Shown here: positions 17,684-26,943 of the stretch, in pieces
Numbering within the stretch: the first letter of the stretch is position 1
Layout of the letters: every line of letters starts with the position of its first letter
DNA from: Dryocola boscaweniae
Lineage (GTDB): Bacteria > Pseudomonadota > Gammaproteobacteria > Enterobacterales > Enterobacteriaceae
DNA length: 64,000 bases
Direction of reading: 5' to 3'
Assembly (NCBI RefSeq): GCF_025215095.1
Contig: NZ_JALHAP010000082.1
Location: forward strand, 248,001-312,000
Translations under genes and position numbers: made by a program
Notes under the pieces: model-generated
Database searches by the model: none
Told to the model about the DNA's origin: nothing
What the model saw: the letters and a program-made list of their open reading frames with translations, nothing else

Positions 17684-19282
17684 ATGTCCACAGGGAAAAC
17701 ACTCCTCGGGCTACTGCTTAGCGCTCTGCTACCCGCAGGCGCTGCGACGGCGGCCGTCAGTAATACGATTGTCTATTGTTCCGAAGCCTCTCCGGAATCC
17801 TTCAACCCACAAATCGCAAGCTCTGGCCCAAGCTTTGTCGCCAGCTCGCAAACGCTCTATAACCGCCTGGTTGATTTTAATAAGAGCGATAACCTGCCGG
17901 TGCCGTCGCTGGCTACCGAGTGGAAAATCAGCCCGGACGGTAAAACCTACACCTTTACCCTGCGCCAGGGCGTGAAGTTCAACAGCAATAAATATTTCAA
18001 GCCAACGCGTGATTTCAACGCCGACGACGTGATTTTCTCCGTAATGCGCCAGAAAGACGCGAATAACCCGTATCACAACGTCTCGCAGGCTAATTACGAA
18101 TACTTCAACGATGTCGGCCTCGACAAGCTGATAACCGACGTGAAAAAAATCGATGATTATCACGTTCAGTTCACTCTGAGCGAGCCGAATGCGGCGTTCC
18201 TTGCCGACTGGGGCATGGACTTCGCTTCGATTTTGTCTGCGGAATACGCGGATGCGATGCTGAAAAAGGGCACGCCTGAACGGGTGGATACCCAGCCTAT
18301 CGGCACCGGCCCTTATGCGTTGCAGGAGTACAAGGTGGACTCGCTGATCCGCTACGTGGCGAACCCGAATTACTGGAACGGCGAAGTGCCGACCAAACAT
18401 CTGATCTTCTCGATCACGCCAAACGTGCAGACGCGTCTGGCAAAACTGCAGAAGAACGAGTGCCAGATTATCCCCGCCCCAGGTCCGGTGCAGTTTGACG
18501 CAATCAAGGCGAACAAAGATCTTACGCTGCATACCGTTGACGGCCTGAGCGTCGGCTATCTGGCCTTTAATACCGACAAAAAACCTTTTGATAACGTGCT
18601 GGTGCGCCAGGCGCTGAATTACGCCGTGGACAAAAAATCCATTATCAACGCCGTCTTTATGGGCACCGGGACGGTAGCGAACTCGCCGATCCCGCCGACC
18701 ATGATGGGCTATAACAAAAACCTGAAGGATTACTCATACGATCCTGAAAAAGCCAAAGCGCTGCTCAAGCAGGCTGGCCTGGAAAAAGGCTTCGACACCG
18801 ATCTGTGGTCCATGCCGGTGCAGCGACCGTATAATCCGAATTCGCGCCGCATTGCGGAAATGATCCAGGCGGACTGGGCGAAAGTAGGGGTGAATGCCAA
18901 AATCGTGACGTTCGAATGGGGCGAGTACCTTTCCGGAATGCGCAAAGGCGAGCACTCCTCAGCGCTGTTTGGCTGGATGTCCGACAACGGCGACCCGGAT
19001 AACTTCGCGGATACGCTGTTGGGCTGCGGCAGCATCGAAAGCGGTTCTAACGCCGCCCGCTGGTGCGACAAGCAGTATGATGCGCTGACCCGCAAGGCGA
19101 AACTCACCAGCGATCCGGCTGCGCGCGCCAAACTTTACCAACAGGCGCAGGAAATTTTCTACCAGCAGGCTCCGTGGATCCCGCTTGCCAACGGCAAAAC
19201 CTTCTTCGCCACGCGCAGCAACGTGACGGGGTACAGCGTCAGCCTCAGCGGCAGCGATTTCTCAAAGGCTAAGCTGAACTAA
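17684..19282 (+). CDS. DppA-like peptide ABC transporter substrate-binding protein (orphan)
   Basis: A periplasmic binding protein of family SBP_bac_5, 532 residues. A Sec signal peptide MSTGKTLLGLLLSALLPAGA is followed by cleavage near ATAA. The mature part closely follows E. coli DppA blocks: VYCSEASPESFNPQ, MDFASILSAEYADAM, PIGTGPYALQEYK, LWSMPVQRPYNPNSRR, MIQADWAKVGV and GWMSDNGDPDNF. These suggest dipeptide or haem-like ligands. It is a paralogue, not dppA itself, because no dppBCDF permease or ATPase genes follow. It may lend specificity to the DppBCDF permease encoded elsewhere, as multiple DppA proteins do in Pseudomonas. AAAGGC precedes the ATG. Confidence 0.8.
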   Translation: MSTGKTLLGLLLSALLPAGAATAAVSNTIVYCSEASPESFNPQIASSGPSFVASSQTLYNRLVDFNKSDNLPVPSLATEWKISPDGKTYTFTLRQGVKFNSNKYFKPTRDFNADDVIFSVMRQKDANNPYHNVSQANYEYFNDVGLDKLITDVKKIDDYHVQFTLSEPNAAFLADWGMDFASILSAEYADAMLKKGTPERVDTQPIGTGPYALQEYKVDSLIRYVANPNYWNGEVPTKHLIFSITPNVQTRLAKLQKNECQIIPAPGPVQFDAIKANKDLTLHTVDGLSVGYLAFNTDKKPFDNVLVRQALNYAVDKKSIINAVFMGTGTVANSPIPPTMMGYNKNLKDYSYDPEKAKALLKQAGLEKGFDTDLWSMPVQRPYNPNSRRIAEMIQADWAKVGVNAKIVTFEWGEYLSGMRKGEHSSALFGWMSDNGDPDNFADTLLGCGSIESGSNAARWCDKQYDALTRKAKLTSDPAARAKLYQQAQEIFYQQAPWIPLANGKTFFATRSNVTGYSVSLSGSDFSKAKLN

Positions 19283-19286
19283 AAAC

Positions 19287-19355
19287 CGGCGGAAGGCGCT
19301 GGGTTTATCCACCCTGCAAAGCGTATCTTAGGGTGGATAAACGAAAGCCCCCCGC
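19287..19355. repeat. REP-like palindromic repeat pair
   Basis: GGCGGAAGGCGCTGGGTTTA then TCCACCCT at 19287-19314, and AGGGTGGATAAACGAAAG followed by a C-rich end at 19330-19355, form an inverted pair downstream of the DppA-like gene. Confidence 0.55.
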
Positions 19356-19372
19356 CAAAAAAGGAGAAGTAT

Positions 19373-19606
19373 ATGGCACATCTGGACGAGGTCATTGCAC
19401 GGGTAGACGCAACCATCAGCGAAAACGTGATTGAGCATATGAACGAACTGCTGATTGAGCTAAGCGACGACGCGCAACTGAGCCGCGAAGATCGTTACAC
19501 CCAGCAGCAGCGCCTGCGTACCGCTATTGCGCACAAAGGCCATCATCAAAGAGAAGAGGCGGAAGAACGCCGCCAGGCCTTAACGAAAGGCGGCACCATT
19601 CTCTGA
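19373..19606 (+). CDS. ydcY: DUF2526 family protein YdcY
   Basis: A 77-residue cytosolic protein identical in length to E. coli YdcY. It shares HLDEVIARVDA near the start, the central ELSREDRYTQQQ, RLRTAIAH, and the C-terminus LTKGGTIL. Function is unknown. AAGGAGAAG stands before the start. It is 17 bases upstream of a hydroxyacid dehydrogenase on the same strand and probably co-transcribed with it. Confidence 0.9.
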   Translation: MAHLDEVIARVDATISENVIEHMNELLIELSDDAQLSREDRYTQQQRLRTAIAHKGHHQREEAEERRQALTKGGTIL

Positions 19607-19623
19607 CCAGACCAGGAGTTATT

Positions 19624-20499
19624 ATGCGTATTGGATTTATTGGGCTTGGCGGCATGGGCCAGCCAATGGCTGAGAACCTGCTTAAAGCAGGCTTTGAGGT
19701 TGCCGTGTGGAACCGCTCCGCAACGCCTGCCGAAGCGTTAAAAGCGCAGGGCGCGCGTATTTGCGCAACCCCTGCGGAATTTACCGACAGCGACGTGTTA
19801 ATCACCATGCTGGCCGATGACGACATCAGCCGCGAGGTGGTCATCGGACAGGGCGCGCTTGGCGCATTACCGCCGGGGGCTATCTGGATCAATATGGCGA
19901 CGGTTTCGGTAGCTTTTACCGAAGAGATGGCCGCCAATTCCAGCGCTCGCGGCAGCCGCTATGTTGCGGCGCCGGTTCTGGGGCGCGTTGACGTTGCCGC
20001 AGCCGGAAACCTGAATATTCTCACCGCGGGCGACAGCGATTTGCTTGATAAAGTGCAGCCGATTTTCGACGTGCTGGGCAGCAAAACCTGGCGCTTCGGC
20101 GACAGGCCGGAGCAGGCCGCAGCCGTCAAGCTCGCGGCCAATTTTATGCTGGCAAGCGCCATTGAAGCGATGGGCGAATCCGCAGCCCTTGTGGATGCCT
20201 ATGATGTTGCCCCCGCTGATTTCCTCGGCATGCTGACCAGCACGTTATTTGCAGCACCCGCCTATAAAAATTACGGCGCGATGATTGCGGAAAATCGTTA
20301 TACCCCGGCCGGATTCACCATGAAACTGGGCCTGAAAGACGTGCGTCTGGCGCAGCAGGCGGCGGAAAGTAAGCATGTACCGATGGGTATTGCCGGAGTT
20401 TTACGTGATAATTATCTCGATGCGCTGGCGCACGGTGATGAGAATCTCGACTGGGCGGCATTAGCCACCGTATCCGCCCGCCGCAGCGGTAAAAAATAA
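19624..20499 (+). CDS. NAD(P)-dependent beta-hydroxyacid dehydrogenase (3-hydroxyisobutyrate dehydrogenase family)
   Basis: A 291-residue cytosolic oxidoreductase of the GarR/GlxR/MmsB group. The Rossmann motif GFIGLGGMGQPMAENLLKAG opens the protein. VLITMLADD and the substrate loop ENLNILTAG-like stretch (GNLNILTAGDSD) follow. The catalytic lysine is in AAAVKLAANFM. The C-terminus lies in the all-helical second domain (LKDVRLAQQAAES). AGGAGTTATT precedes the ATG. The physiological substrate cannot be told from sequence; known relatives act on tartronate semialdehyde, 3-hydroxyisobutyrate or sulpholactaldehyde. A hairpin-forming repeat directly downstream probably ends the transcript. Confidence 0.8.
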   Translation: MRIGFIGLGGMGQPMAENLLKAGFEVAVWNRSATPAEALKAQGARICATPAEFTDSDVLITMLADDDISREVVIGQGALGALPPGAIWINMATVSVAFTEEMAANSSARGSRYVAAPVLGRVDVAAAGNLNILTAGDSDLLDKVQPIFDVLGSKTWRFGDRPEQAAAVKLAANFMLASAIEAMGESAALVDAYDVAPADFLGMLTSTLFAAPAYKNYGAMIAENRYTPAGFTMKLGLKDVRLAQQAAESKHVPMGIAGVLRDNYLDALAHGDENLDWAALATVSARRSGKK

Positions 20500-20511
20500 A
20501 TTATTTTTATC

Positions 20512-20544
20512 TGATGGCGGATAAGTTTTTCACTTATCCGTCAT
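20512..20544. repeat. REP-like hairpin downstream of the hydroxyacid dehydrogenase
   Basis: ATGGCGGATAAG and CTTATCCGTCAT form a 12-bp stem with one mismatch around TTTTTCA. It is one unit of the dispersed repeat family and may act as transcript end. Confidence 0.65.
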
Positions 20545-20576
20545 ATGCACCATCAGGAAAATATTGCGGCATATTT

Positions 20577-20593
20577 CGCGCCACAACGGTGCA
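20577..20593. promoter_or_regulatory. NtrC-like binding site upstream of the urea operon
   Basis: CGCGCCACAACGGTGCA matches TGCACC-N5-GGTGCA at 10 of 12 positions; the right half is perfect. A further perfect half-site TGCACC lies at 20546-20551. Both are 65-110 bases upstream of the sigma-54 element. Confidence 0.6.
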
Positions 20594-20656
20594 AATATAA
20601 GATAAGAAAATATTATATTTAATTTAACTCTTTGAAATTAATCTCAATTAAATAAC

Positions 20657-20672
20657 TGGCATCGTAATTGCT
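20657..20672 (+). promoter_or_regulatory. Sigma-54 (-24/-12) promoter of the urea amidolyase-urt operon
   Basis: TGGCATCGTAATTGCT fits TGGCAC-N5-TTGCW with GG and GC in perfect register and a single mismatch. Transcription would begin near 20683, which also excludes a start codon at 20668 for the first gene. Confidence 0.82.
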
Positions 20673-20712
20673 TTATCCATTTCATCTTGTATACCAGATG
20701 GGATGCCAGTTT

Positions 20713-22509
20713 ATGTCAGTATCAACTTTGTCTGAGTGGGTTTTAACTTACCGCCAGCAGCCACAACAGCTTGTTGCTGCTTACCAGCAACTGAATGCTA
20801 ATTTATCCCGCGACGATAATGCCTGGATATATATTGCCAGCCACGATGAAATCCATGCGCAATTAACCACAATTTTACATGCGATTAATTCCGGCGATAA
20901 ACAAGTCGGCGATTATCCATTATTAGGCGTGCCCTTTGCCGTAAAAGATAATATTGATGTGGCAGGCATGCCGACCAGCGCCGCTTGCCCCGCATTTACC
21001 TGGACGCCGCAGCAGGACGCGACGGTGGTCGCCCGTTTAAAAGGCGCAGGCGCGGTGGTGGTTGGCAAAACAAATCTCGATCAGTTTGCTACCGGGCTGG
21101 TTGGCACCCGCTCCCCATTTGGCGCAGTAAAAAACACGTTTAATCCTGATTATGTGAGCGGCGGTTCCAGCTCCGGCTCAGCCTCCGTTGTGGCGCGCGG
21201 GCTGGTCTGTTTCTCCCTGGGTACCGATACGGCAGGTTCTGGCCGCGTGCCTGCCGGGTTCAACAATATCGTTGGTCTGAAGCCGACCAAAGGCTGGCTT
21301 TCTAACAAAGGCGTGCTGCCCGCCTGTCGTCTGAACGACTGCGTTTCCATATTCGCCTTAACCGTTGCCGATGTGCAGGCCGTGGCCGAAGTGGCTGGCG
21401 GTTACGATCCGCAGGATCCTTACTCTCGTCACAATCCAAAAACTTCCCCGGCACGCTTCAGCGAAACACCTCGCTTTGCGATCCCGGACAAACTGGAGTT
21501 TTTTGCTGATATTCACAGCGAAGCCGCTTTTGCCAAAACGCTGGCGCGCCTGGAACAGCAGGGCGCAGAGCTTGTGCCGATTGATTTCAGCGCTTTTACC
21601 CAACTGGCAGAACAGCTTTATTACGGCGCGTGGGTTGCTGAGCGCACCGTGGCCGTGGGCGAATTCTTCAGGAATCAGCCGGAAGAAATGGACCCCACGG
21701 TGCGCGGCATCGTGGCGAACGGCCTGAACTATACGGCCTGCGATGCCTGGCAGGCGGAATACACGCGTGCCGAACTGGCGCAAAAAATTAACGCGCAGCT
21801 CGCAGGCTTTGATGCGCTGGTGGTGCCTACATCGCCGACTATTCATACCATCGCAGAAATGGCGCAGGAGCCGGTGCGGTTTAACTCGCAGTTCGGCACC
21901 TACACCAACTTCACTAATCTTGCCGATCTTTGCGCGCAGGCGTTGCCGGGCGATTTTCGCGATGACGGATTGCCTGCGGGCATCACCCTGATTGCTCCGG
22001 CCTGGCACGACCGCGCGCTGAGCCAGTTCGGTATGGCCTGGCAGGCCGCCATCAACCTGCCGCTAGGCGCAACGGATAAATTACTCCCCGCGCCTGGCGC
22101 AGAAAAAATCTCGTCAAATCACGTGCGTGTCGCCGTGGTCGGCGCGCATCTGCGTGGTATGCCGCTTAACCACCAGCTCACCACGCGAAATGCGGTATTC
22201 ATCAAAGAAGCCCGTACCGCCGCCAGCTATCGGCTTTACGCCCTGGCTAACACGCAGCCTGCCAAACCGGGTCTTGCCCGCAGCCAGGAAGGCCAGCCGA
22301 TCGCCGTTGAGCTCTGGGATATTCCGCAGGCGTGCTTTGGCGAATTTGTCGCTGAAATTCCGGCTCCCCTTGGCATTGGCACATTGACGCTTGAAGACGG
22401 TGAGAGCGTGAAAGGCTTTATTTGCGAGTCAATAGCGCTTGCTGACGCGACGGACATTACCGCATGGGGCGGCTGGAAAGCCTGGCTTGCCCGTCACCAC
22501 AGCGCCTGA
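20713..22509 (+). CDS. atzF: Allophanate hydrolase
   Basis: A 598-residue amidase-signature enzyme that splits allophanate to ammonia and carbon dioxide, the second step of urea amidolyase. The Ser-cisSer-Lys triad is visible: Lys78 in FAVKDNID, the serine run 152-154 in SGGSSSGSA, and Ser176 in GTDTAGSGRVP. Residues about 450-598 form the extra C-terminal domain (VAVVGAHLRGMPLNHQL; GIGTLTLEDGESVKGF) that marks true allophanate hydrolases rather than generic amidases. The ATG at 20713 is chosen; an in-frame ATG at 20698 is possible, while 20668 lies upstream of the predicted transcription start. Nine bases separate it from urea carboxylase. Confidence 0.93.
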   Translation: MSVSTLSEWVLTYRQQPQQLVAAYQQLNANLSRDDNAWIYIASHDEIHAQLTTILHAINSGDKQVGDYPLLGVPFAVKDNIDVAGMPTSAACPAFTWTPQQDATVVARLKGAGAVVVGKTNLDQFATGLVGTRSPFGAVKNTFNPDYVSGGSSSGSASVVARGLVCFSLGTDTAGSGRVPAGFNNIVGLKPTKGWLSNKGVLPACRLNDCVSIFALTVADVQAVAEVAGGYDPQDPYSRHNPKTSPARFSETPRFAIPDKLEFFADIHSEAAFAKTLARLEQQGAELVPIDFSAFTQLAEQLYYGAWVAERTVAVGEFFRNQPEEMDPTVRGIVANGLNYTACDAWQAEYTRAELAQKINAQLAGFDALVVPTSPTIHTIAEMAQEPVRFNSQFGTYTNFTNLADLCAQALPGDFRDDGLPAGITLIAPAWHDRALSQFGMAWQAAINLPLGATDKLLPAPGAEKISSNHVRVAVVGAHLRGMPLNHQLTTRNAVFIKEARTAASYRLYALANTQPAKPGLARSQEGQPIAVELWDIPQACFGEFVAEIPAPLGIGTLTLEDGESVKGFICESIALADATDITAWGGWKAWLARHHSA

Positions 22510-22518
22510 GGAGGGAAT

Positions 22519-25500
22519 ATGTTTAGCTCAGTGTTAATTGCTAACCGCGGCGAGATTGCCGTTCGCGCGATCAAAACGCTTAAGAAAATGGGCATTACCA
22601 GCGTGGCGGTCTATTCCGGGCCCGACGCCAACGCGCAGCATGTCACAGACGCGGATATCGCCATTGCGCTTGGCGGCGAAAAGGCGGCGGACAGCTATCT
22701 GGATATCGCAAAGATTCTTGCCGCCGCAAAAGAGAGCGGCGCGCAGGCGATTTTTCCCGGCAACGGCTTTCTTTCCGAACGCGCTGAATTTGCCCAGGCC
22801 TGCGAAGAGGCGGGTATCGTCTTTATCGGCCCGACCGCCGATCAGATTCGGGATTTCGGCCTTAAACACCGGGCTCGCGAACTGGCCTTTAAGGCCGATG
22901 TGCCGATGACCCCGGGCACCGGTTTGCTGCTCAACTTGCAGGAGGCGCAGCTTGCCGCAGCCGAAATCGGCTATCCGGTGATGCTGAAAACCACCGCAGG
23001 CGGCCGCGGAATAGGGCTTACGCGCTGCGATGACGAAGCCGCGCTGCTGGATGCCTGGTCGAGCGTAAAACGCATGGGGCAGCAGTTTTTCAGCGACGAC
23101 GGCGTGTTTATCGAACGTTTTGTTGACCGTGCACGCCACCTGGAAGTGCAGATCTTCGGCGACGGTAAAGGCAAAGTGGTGGCGCTGGGCGAGCGAGACT
23201 GTTCTTTGCAACGCCGCAACCAAAAAGTTATTGAGGAAACGCCTGCGCCAAACCTGCCGCAGTCCACACGCGAAGCAATACACGCGGCCGCTGTAGCGCT
23301 TGGCGAATCGGTGAACTACCGCAGCGCGGGCACGGTGGAATTTATCTACGACGCCACGCGCGACGCGTTTTATTTTCTTGAAGTGAATACGCGTTTGCAG
23401 GTTGAGCACCCGGTAACGGAAATGGTCACCGGGCTCGATCTGATTGAGTGCATGCTGCAGGTCGCCGCAGGCGCGCCTCTCGACTGGCAGCGTCTTGCGC
23501 AACCGCCAAAAGGCGCATCCATTGAGGTGCGAATCTATGCCGAAGATGCGCTGAAAAACTTCCAGCCAAGCCCCGGCGTACTGACCGATGTCGCTTTCCC
23601 GGAGGATGTGCGCGTGGACGGCTGGGTCAGTACCGGTAGCGAAGTAAGCGCTTTTTACGATCCGATGATCGCCAAAATGATCGTTCATGGCGACGATCGT
23701 CAGCAGGCGTTAAGTAAACTGAACGCGGCGCTTTCGGCCACGCGTCTGCACGGTATCGCCACCAACCTCGACTATCTGCGCCAGATTGTGCAGCTTGCGG
23801 AATTTAAAGCGGGCGTGATGTGGACGCGCCTGCTGGACAGCGTGGTATATCAGGCTCACGCCGTCGAAGTGCTGGCACCGGGCACCTGGAGCAGCGTGCA
23901 GGACTGTCCGGGCCGTCTCGGCTACTGGGATATCGGCGTGCCGCCGTCCGGGCCGATGGACGACTTTGCTTTCCGCCTGGCAAACCGCATTGTCGGCAAC
24001 CATCCCTCTGCCGCCGGGCTGGAGTTCACGCTTCAGGGACCGACGCTGCGTTTTCACAGCGCGGCCACTATTGCGCTGACCGGCGCGCCTTGTCCGGCTA
24101 CCCTTGACGATGCGCAAGTCCCTTACTGGCAGCCGATTATCGTTAAAGCAGGCCAGACGCTGAAGCTTGGCCGCGCGACGTCCGGCTGCCGGACCTATCT
24201 CGCCGTACGCAACGGGTTTGACGTGCCGGTTTATCTCGGCAGCCGTTCCACTTTTGCGCTGGGACAGTTTGGCGGGCACGCCGGACGTACCCTGCGGGTT
24301 GCAGACGTGCTGGCGATTTCCCAGCCTTGTTTGCCCGCCTGCACCACGCCCGCGCCGATTTCGCTGCCGCAGATGCCGGAGCCCGCGGTTATCCCGCAGT
24401 ATGGCAGTCTGTGGGAAATCGGCGTGCTTTATGGGCCGCACGGCGCGCCTGATTTCTTCACGCCGGAATCCATGCAGACGTTTTTTGACGCCGAATGGCA
24501 GGTTCACTACAACTCAAACCGCCTTGGCGTGCGGCTTGTCGGCCCGAAACCGGAATGGACGCGCGCCGACGGCGGCGAGGCCGGGCTGCATCCTTCCAAC
24601 GTTCATGACTGCGAATACGCTATTGGCGCGGTGAATTTCACCGGCGACTTCCCGGTTATTCTGACGCGCGACGGCCCGAGCCTGGGCGGCTTTGTCTGCC
24701 CGGTCACCATCGCTAAGGCAGAGCTGTGGAAAGTCGGGCAGGTGAAACCCGGCGATCGCATTCGTTTCCACGCGATTACGTTTGAACACGCGCAGTCGCT
24801 GGAGATCGCTCAGGACGTGGCGGTGACCAATCTGCTGCACGTCGACACGCTGCCCGATTTGCATCCTTCGATTATGCCCGGCACAACGTCCAGCGCGGCC
24901 ATTCTGGCGGAGCTTGCGGCAGAGGGTGATTTGCCAGCGGTAGTTTATCGCCAGGCGGGGGATAACTACGTGCTGATCGAATACGGTGATAACGTGCTGG
25001 ATCTGGCGTTGCGCCTGCGCATTTACCTGCTGATGAAAGCCATCCGGCAAACTGCCGGGAACGGTATAGAAGAGCTTTCTCCCGGCGTGCGTTCGCTGCA
25101 GGTGCGCTATGACAGCCAGCATATTTCCCAGTCTCAGCTCCTCACGCTGCTGCTAAGCCTTGAGAAACAGCTTGGCGATGTGACGACGCTGAAAATTCCT
25201 TCGCGCATCGTGCATCTGCCGATGGCCTTTGAAGACAGCGCCACGCTTGCGGCGGTGGAACGCTACAAAGAAACCGTGCGCAACGATGCGCCCTGGCTGC
25301 CGAATAACGTCGATTTTATCCAGCGCACCAACGGACTTGCGCACCGTGACGAAGTGAAACAGATAATCTTCGACGCCAGCTATCTGGTGCTGGGCCTGGG
25401 CGACGTTTACCTCGGCGCGCCTTGCGCGGTACCGCTTGACCCACGCCACCGGCTGCTTAGTTCGAAATACAATCCGGCGCGAACCTGGACTGCCGAAGGC

Positions 25501-26139
25501 ACGGTTGGCATCGGCGGCATGTACATGTGCATCTACGGCATGGACTCGCCGGGCGGCTATCAACTGGTCGGGCGCACGGTGCCCATCTGGAACAAATTCC
25601 TTAAAAACGAGCAGTTCAGCGACGAGCCCTGGCTGCTGAAATTCTTCGACCAGGTACGTTTTTACCCGGTTACAGAAGACGAGTTGACCGAGTTCCGCGC
25701 CGCATTCCGTGAAGGGCGGGCGCAGGTTCGCGTTGAAGAAGTTGAGTTTGATTTCGCCGCCTATAACGAATTCCTCGCACAAAACGCTGACGACATCGCG
25801 GGCTTCCGCGAGCGTCAAAAAATCGCCTTTAACAGCGAGGTTGCCCACTGGAAAGAGCAGGAAAGCGCGGCGGTTGAGAGCGCCATGCTTGCAGAAGAAG
25901 AGGTCTGTGAGGATCAGGAAGGGCATCTGGTGAGCGCGGATCTGAACGGCAATATCTGGAAGATCCTCGTCGAAGCGGGTCAGACGGTGAAGCAGGGCGA
26001 GCCGCTTATCGTGGTGGAAGCGATGAAGATGGAGCTGATGGTTTCCGCGCCCTGCGACGGCACCGTTATCCGCATCAGTTGCCAGCAGGGCCGCCCGGTT
26101 GGGCCTGGCGATGCGTTGCTGTGGCTGGATGTGGTGTGA
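22519..26139 (+). CDS. uca: Urea carboxylase
   Basis: A 1206-residue biotin enzyme that carboxylates urea to allophanate using ATP and bicarbonate. Residues 1-450 are biotin carboxylase (ANRGEIAVRAIKTLKKMG, GGRGIGLTRC, EVNTRLQVEHPVTEMVTGLD). About 460-760 is a KipA-like half and about 790-1000 a KipI-like half of the carboxyltransferase (SVQDCPGRLGYWDIGVPPSG; ELSPGVRSLQVRYD). The C-terminal biotinyl domain carries VEAMKMELM, with biotin Lys1170. GGAGGGAAT precedes the ATG. The enzyme could in principle be a guanidine carboxylase, but the urea transporter downstream, the allophanate hydrolase and the absence of DUF1989 partners favour urea. Confidence 0.92.
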   Translation: MFSSVLIANRGEIAVRAIKTLKKMGITSVAVYSGPDANAQHVTDADIAIALGGEKAADSYLDIAKILAAAKESGAQAIFPGNGFLSERAEFAQACEEAGIVFIGPTADQIRDFGLKHRARELAFKADVPMTPGTGLLLNLQEAQLAAAEIGYPVMLKTTAGGRGIGLTRCDDEAALLDAWSSVKRMGQQFFSDDGVFIERFVDRARHLEVQIFGDGKGKVVALGERDCSLQRRNQKVIEETPAPNLPQSTREAIHAAAVALGESVNYRSAGTVEFIYDATRDAFYFLEVNTRLQVEHPVTEMVTGLDLIECMLQVAAGAPLDWQRLAQPPKGASIEVRIYAEDALKNFQPSPGVLTDVAFPEDVRVDGWVSTGSEVSAFYDPMIAKMIVHGDDRQQALSKLNAALSATRLHGIATNLDYLRQIVQLAEFKAGVMWTRLLDSVVYQAHAVEVLAPGTWSSVQDCPGRLGYWDIGVPPSGPMDDFAFRLANRIVGNHPSAAGLEFTLQGPTLRFHSAATIALTGAPCPATLDDAQVPYWQPIIVKAGQTLKLGRATSGCRTYLAVRNGFDVPVYLGSRSTFALGQFGGHAGRTLRVADVLAISQPCLPACTTPAPISLPQMPEPAVIPQYGSLWEIGVLYGPHGAPDFFTPESMQTFFDAEWQVHYNSNRLGVRLVGPKPEWTRADGGEAGLHPSNVHDCEYAIGAVNFTGDFPVILTRDGPSLGGFVCPVTIAKAELWKVGQVKPGDRIRFHAITFEHAQSLEIAQDVAVTNLLHVDTLPDLHPSIMPGTTSSAAILAELAAEGDLPAVVYRQAGDNYVLIEYGDNVLDLALRLRIYLLMKAIRQTAGNGIEELSPGVRSLQVRYDSQHISQSQLLTLLLSLEKQLGDVTTLKIPSRIVHLPMAFEDSATLAAVERYKETVRNDAPWLPNNVDFIQRTNGLAHRDEVKQIIFDASYLVLGLGDVYLGAPCAVPLDPRHRLLSSKYNPARTWTAEGTVGIGGMYMCIYGMDSPGGYQLVGRTVPIWNKFLKNEQFSDEPWLLKFFDQVRFYPVTEDELTEFRAAFREGRAQVRVEEVEFDFAAYNEFLAQNADDIAGFRERQKIAFNSEVAHWKEQESAAVESAMLAEEEVCEDQEGHLVSADLNGNIWKILVEAGQTVKQGEPLIVVEAMKMELMVSAPCDGTVIRISCQQGRPVGPGDALLWLDVV

Positions 26140-26152
26140 CTGCTGGCTGGAA

Positions 26153-26229
26153 GGTGGATGGCGCGTTGCTAATCCACCCTACATGCCAGTTCCGTTTTCT
26201 GTAGGGCGGAGAAGCGTAGCGCCATCCAC
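26153..26229. repeat. REP-like palindromic repeat pair
   Basis: Unit GGTGGATGGCGCG...AATCCACCCTAC at 26153-26182 and inverted unit GTAGGGCGGAGAAGCGTAGC followed by GCCATCCAC at 26201-26229 fill the space between urea carboxylase and the GntR gene. Confidence 0.75.
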
Positions 26230-26240
26230 GTGGGGAATAA

Positions 26241-26924
26241 ATGAAAGCCACTAAACCAGAAGGCATCGCCGAACGTATTTACCGGCAGCTCAAACAGGAA
26301 ATCTTCGATTTCCAGTTACTACCCGGCGACCGCTTCAGCGAAAACGACGTTGCGGTACGAATGGAGGCCAGCCGCACGCCGGTTCGCCAGGCGCTGTATG
26401 CGCTGGAGCAGGAAGGTTATGTCGAGGTGCAGCCGCGCAGCGGCTGGCAGATCAAAGCGGTGGATTTTGACTACCTGGAATCGCTTTACGATTTGCGCAT
26501 CGTGCTTGAGCTCGAAGCGGTGAAACGACTGTGCGCGCTGCCGCAGGAGGTGCGGCCGCTGCCGCTACAGATGTTGAAACAGTTCTGGATTGATTCACCG
26601 CAGCTACCGGACGGCGGGGAGGTCGCAAGCCATGACGAGGCGTTTCACATGACGCTGGTCGAGGCGGCAGGCAACACGGAGATGGCGCGGGTGCATCGCG
26701 ATATCACTGAAAAAATCCGTATCGTGCGGCGGCTGGATTTTACCCAGCGGCCACGCGTGAGCGCGACTTATCACGAGCACGGGCAAATCCTGCTCGCCAT
26801 TTTGGACCGCAATATTCAGGAGGCGCAGACTCGTTTACACGACCATATAGCCGCAAGTCAGAAAGAGGTTCGTTTGATAACGCTTCATATGTTGCACCTG
26901 GCACGAAACACACAGCGTCTTTAA
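26241..26924 (+). CDS. GntR-family (FCD) transcriptional regulator of the urea operon
   Basis: A 227-residue regulator embedded between urea carboxylase and urtA. The winged helix spans about 8-72 (IYRQLKQEIFDFQLLPGDRF, SENDVAVRMEASRTPVRQAL). The helical FCD effector domain shows the usual acidic and histidine positions (DLRIVLELEAVKRL, SHDEAFHMTLVEAAGN, TYHEHGQILLAIL). GGGGAAT stands before the ATG. Location inside the operon suggests it senses urea, allophanate or a related compound and adds a specific layer of control to the nitrogen-regulated promoter. I do not recognise a named orthologue. Confidence 0.8.
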   Translation: MKATKPEGIAERIYRQLKQEIFDFQLLPGDRFSENDVAVRMEASRTPVRQALYALEQEGYVEVQPRSGWQIKAVDFDYLESLYDLRIVLELEAVKRLCALPQEVRPLPLQMLKQFWIDSPQLPDGGEVASHDEAFHMTLVEAAGNTEMARVHRDITEKIRIVRRLDFTQRPRVSATYHEHGQILLAILDRNIQEAQTRLHDHIAASQKEVRLITLHMLHLARNTQRL

Positions 26925-26943
26925 CTTTTCAGGAGTGAGAATT

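Noticed and set aside
22519..26139. Reading the carboxylase as a guanidine carboxylase.
   Set aside because: No DUF1989 carboxyguanidine deiminase genes and no recognised ykkC riboswitch upstream; the neighbours are a urea importer and an allophanate hydrolase.
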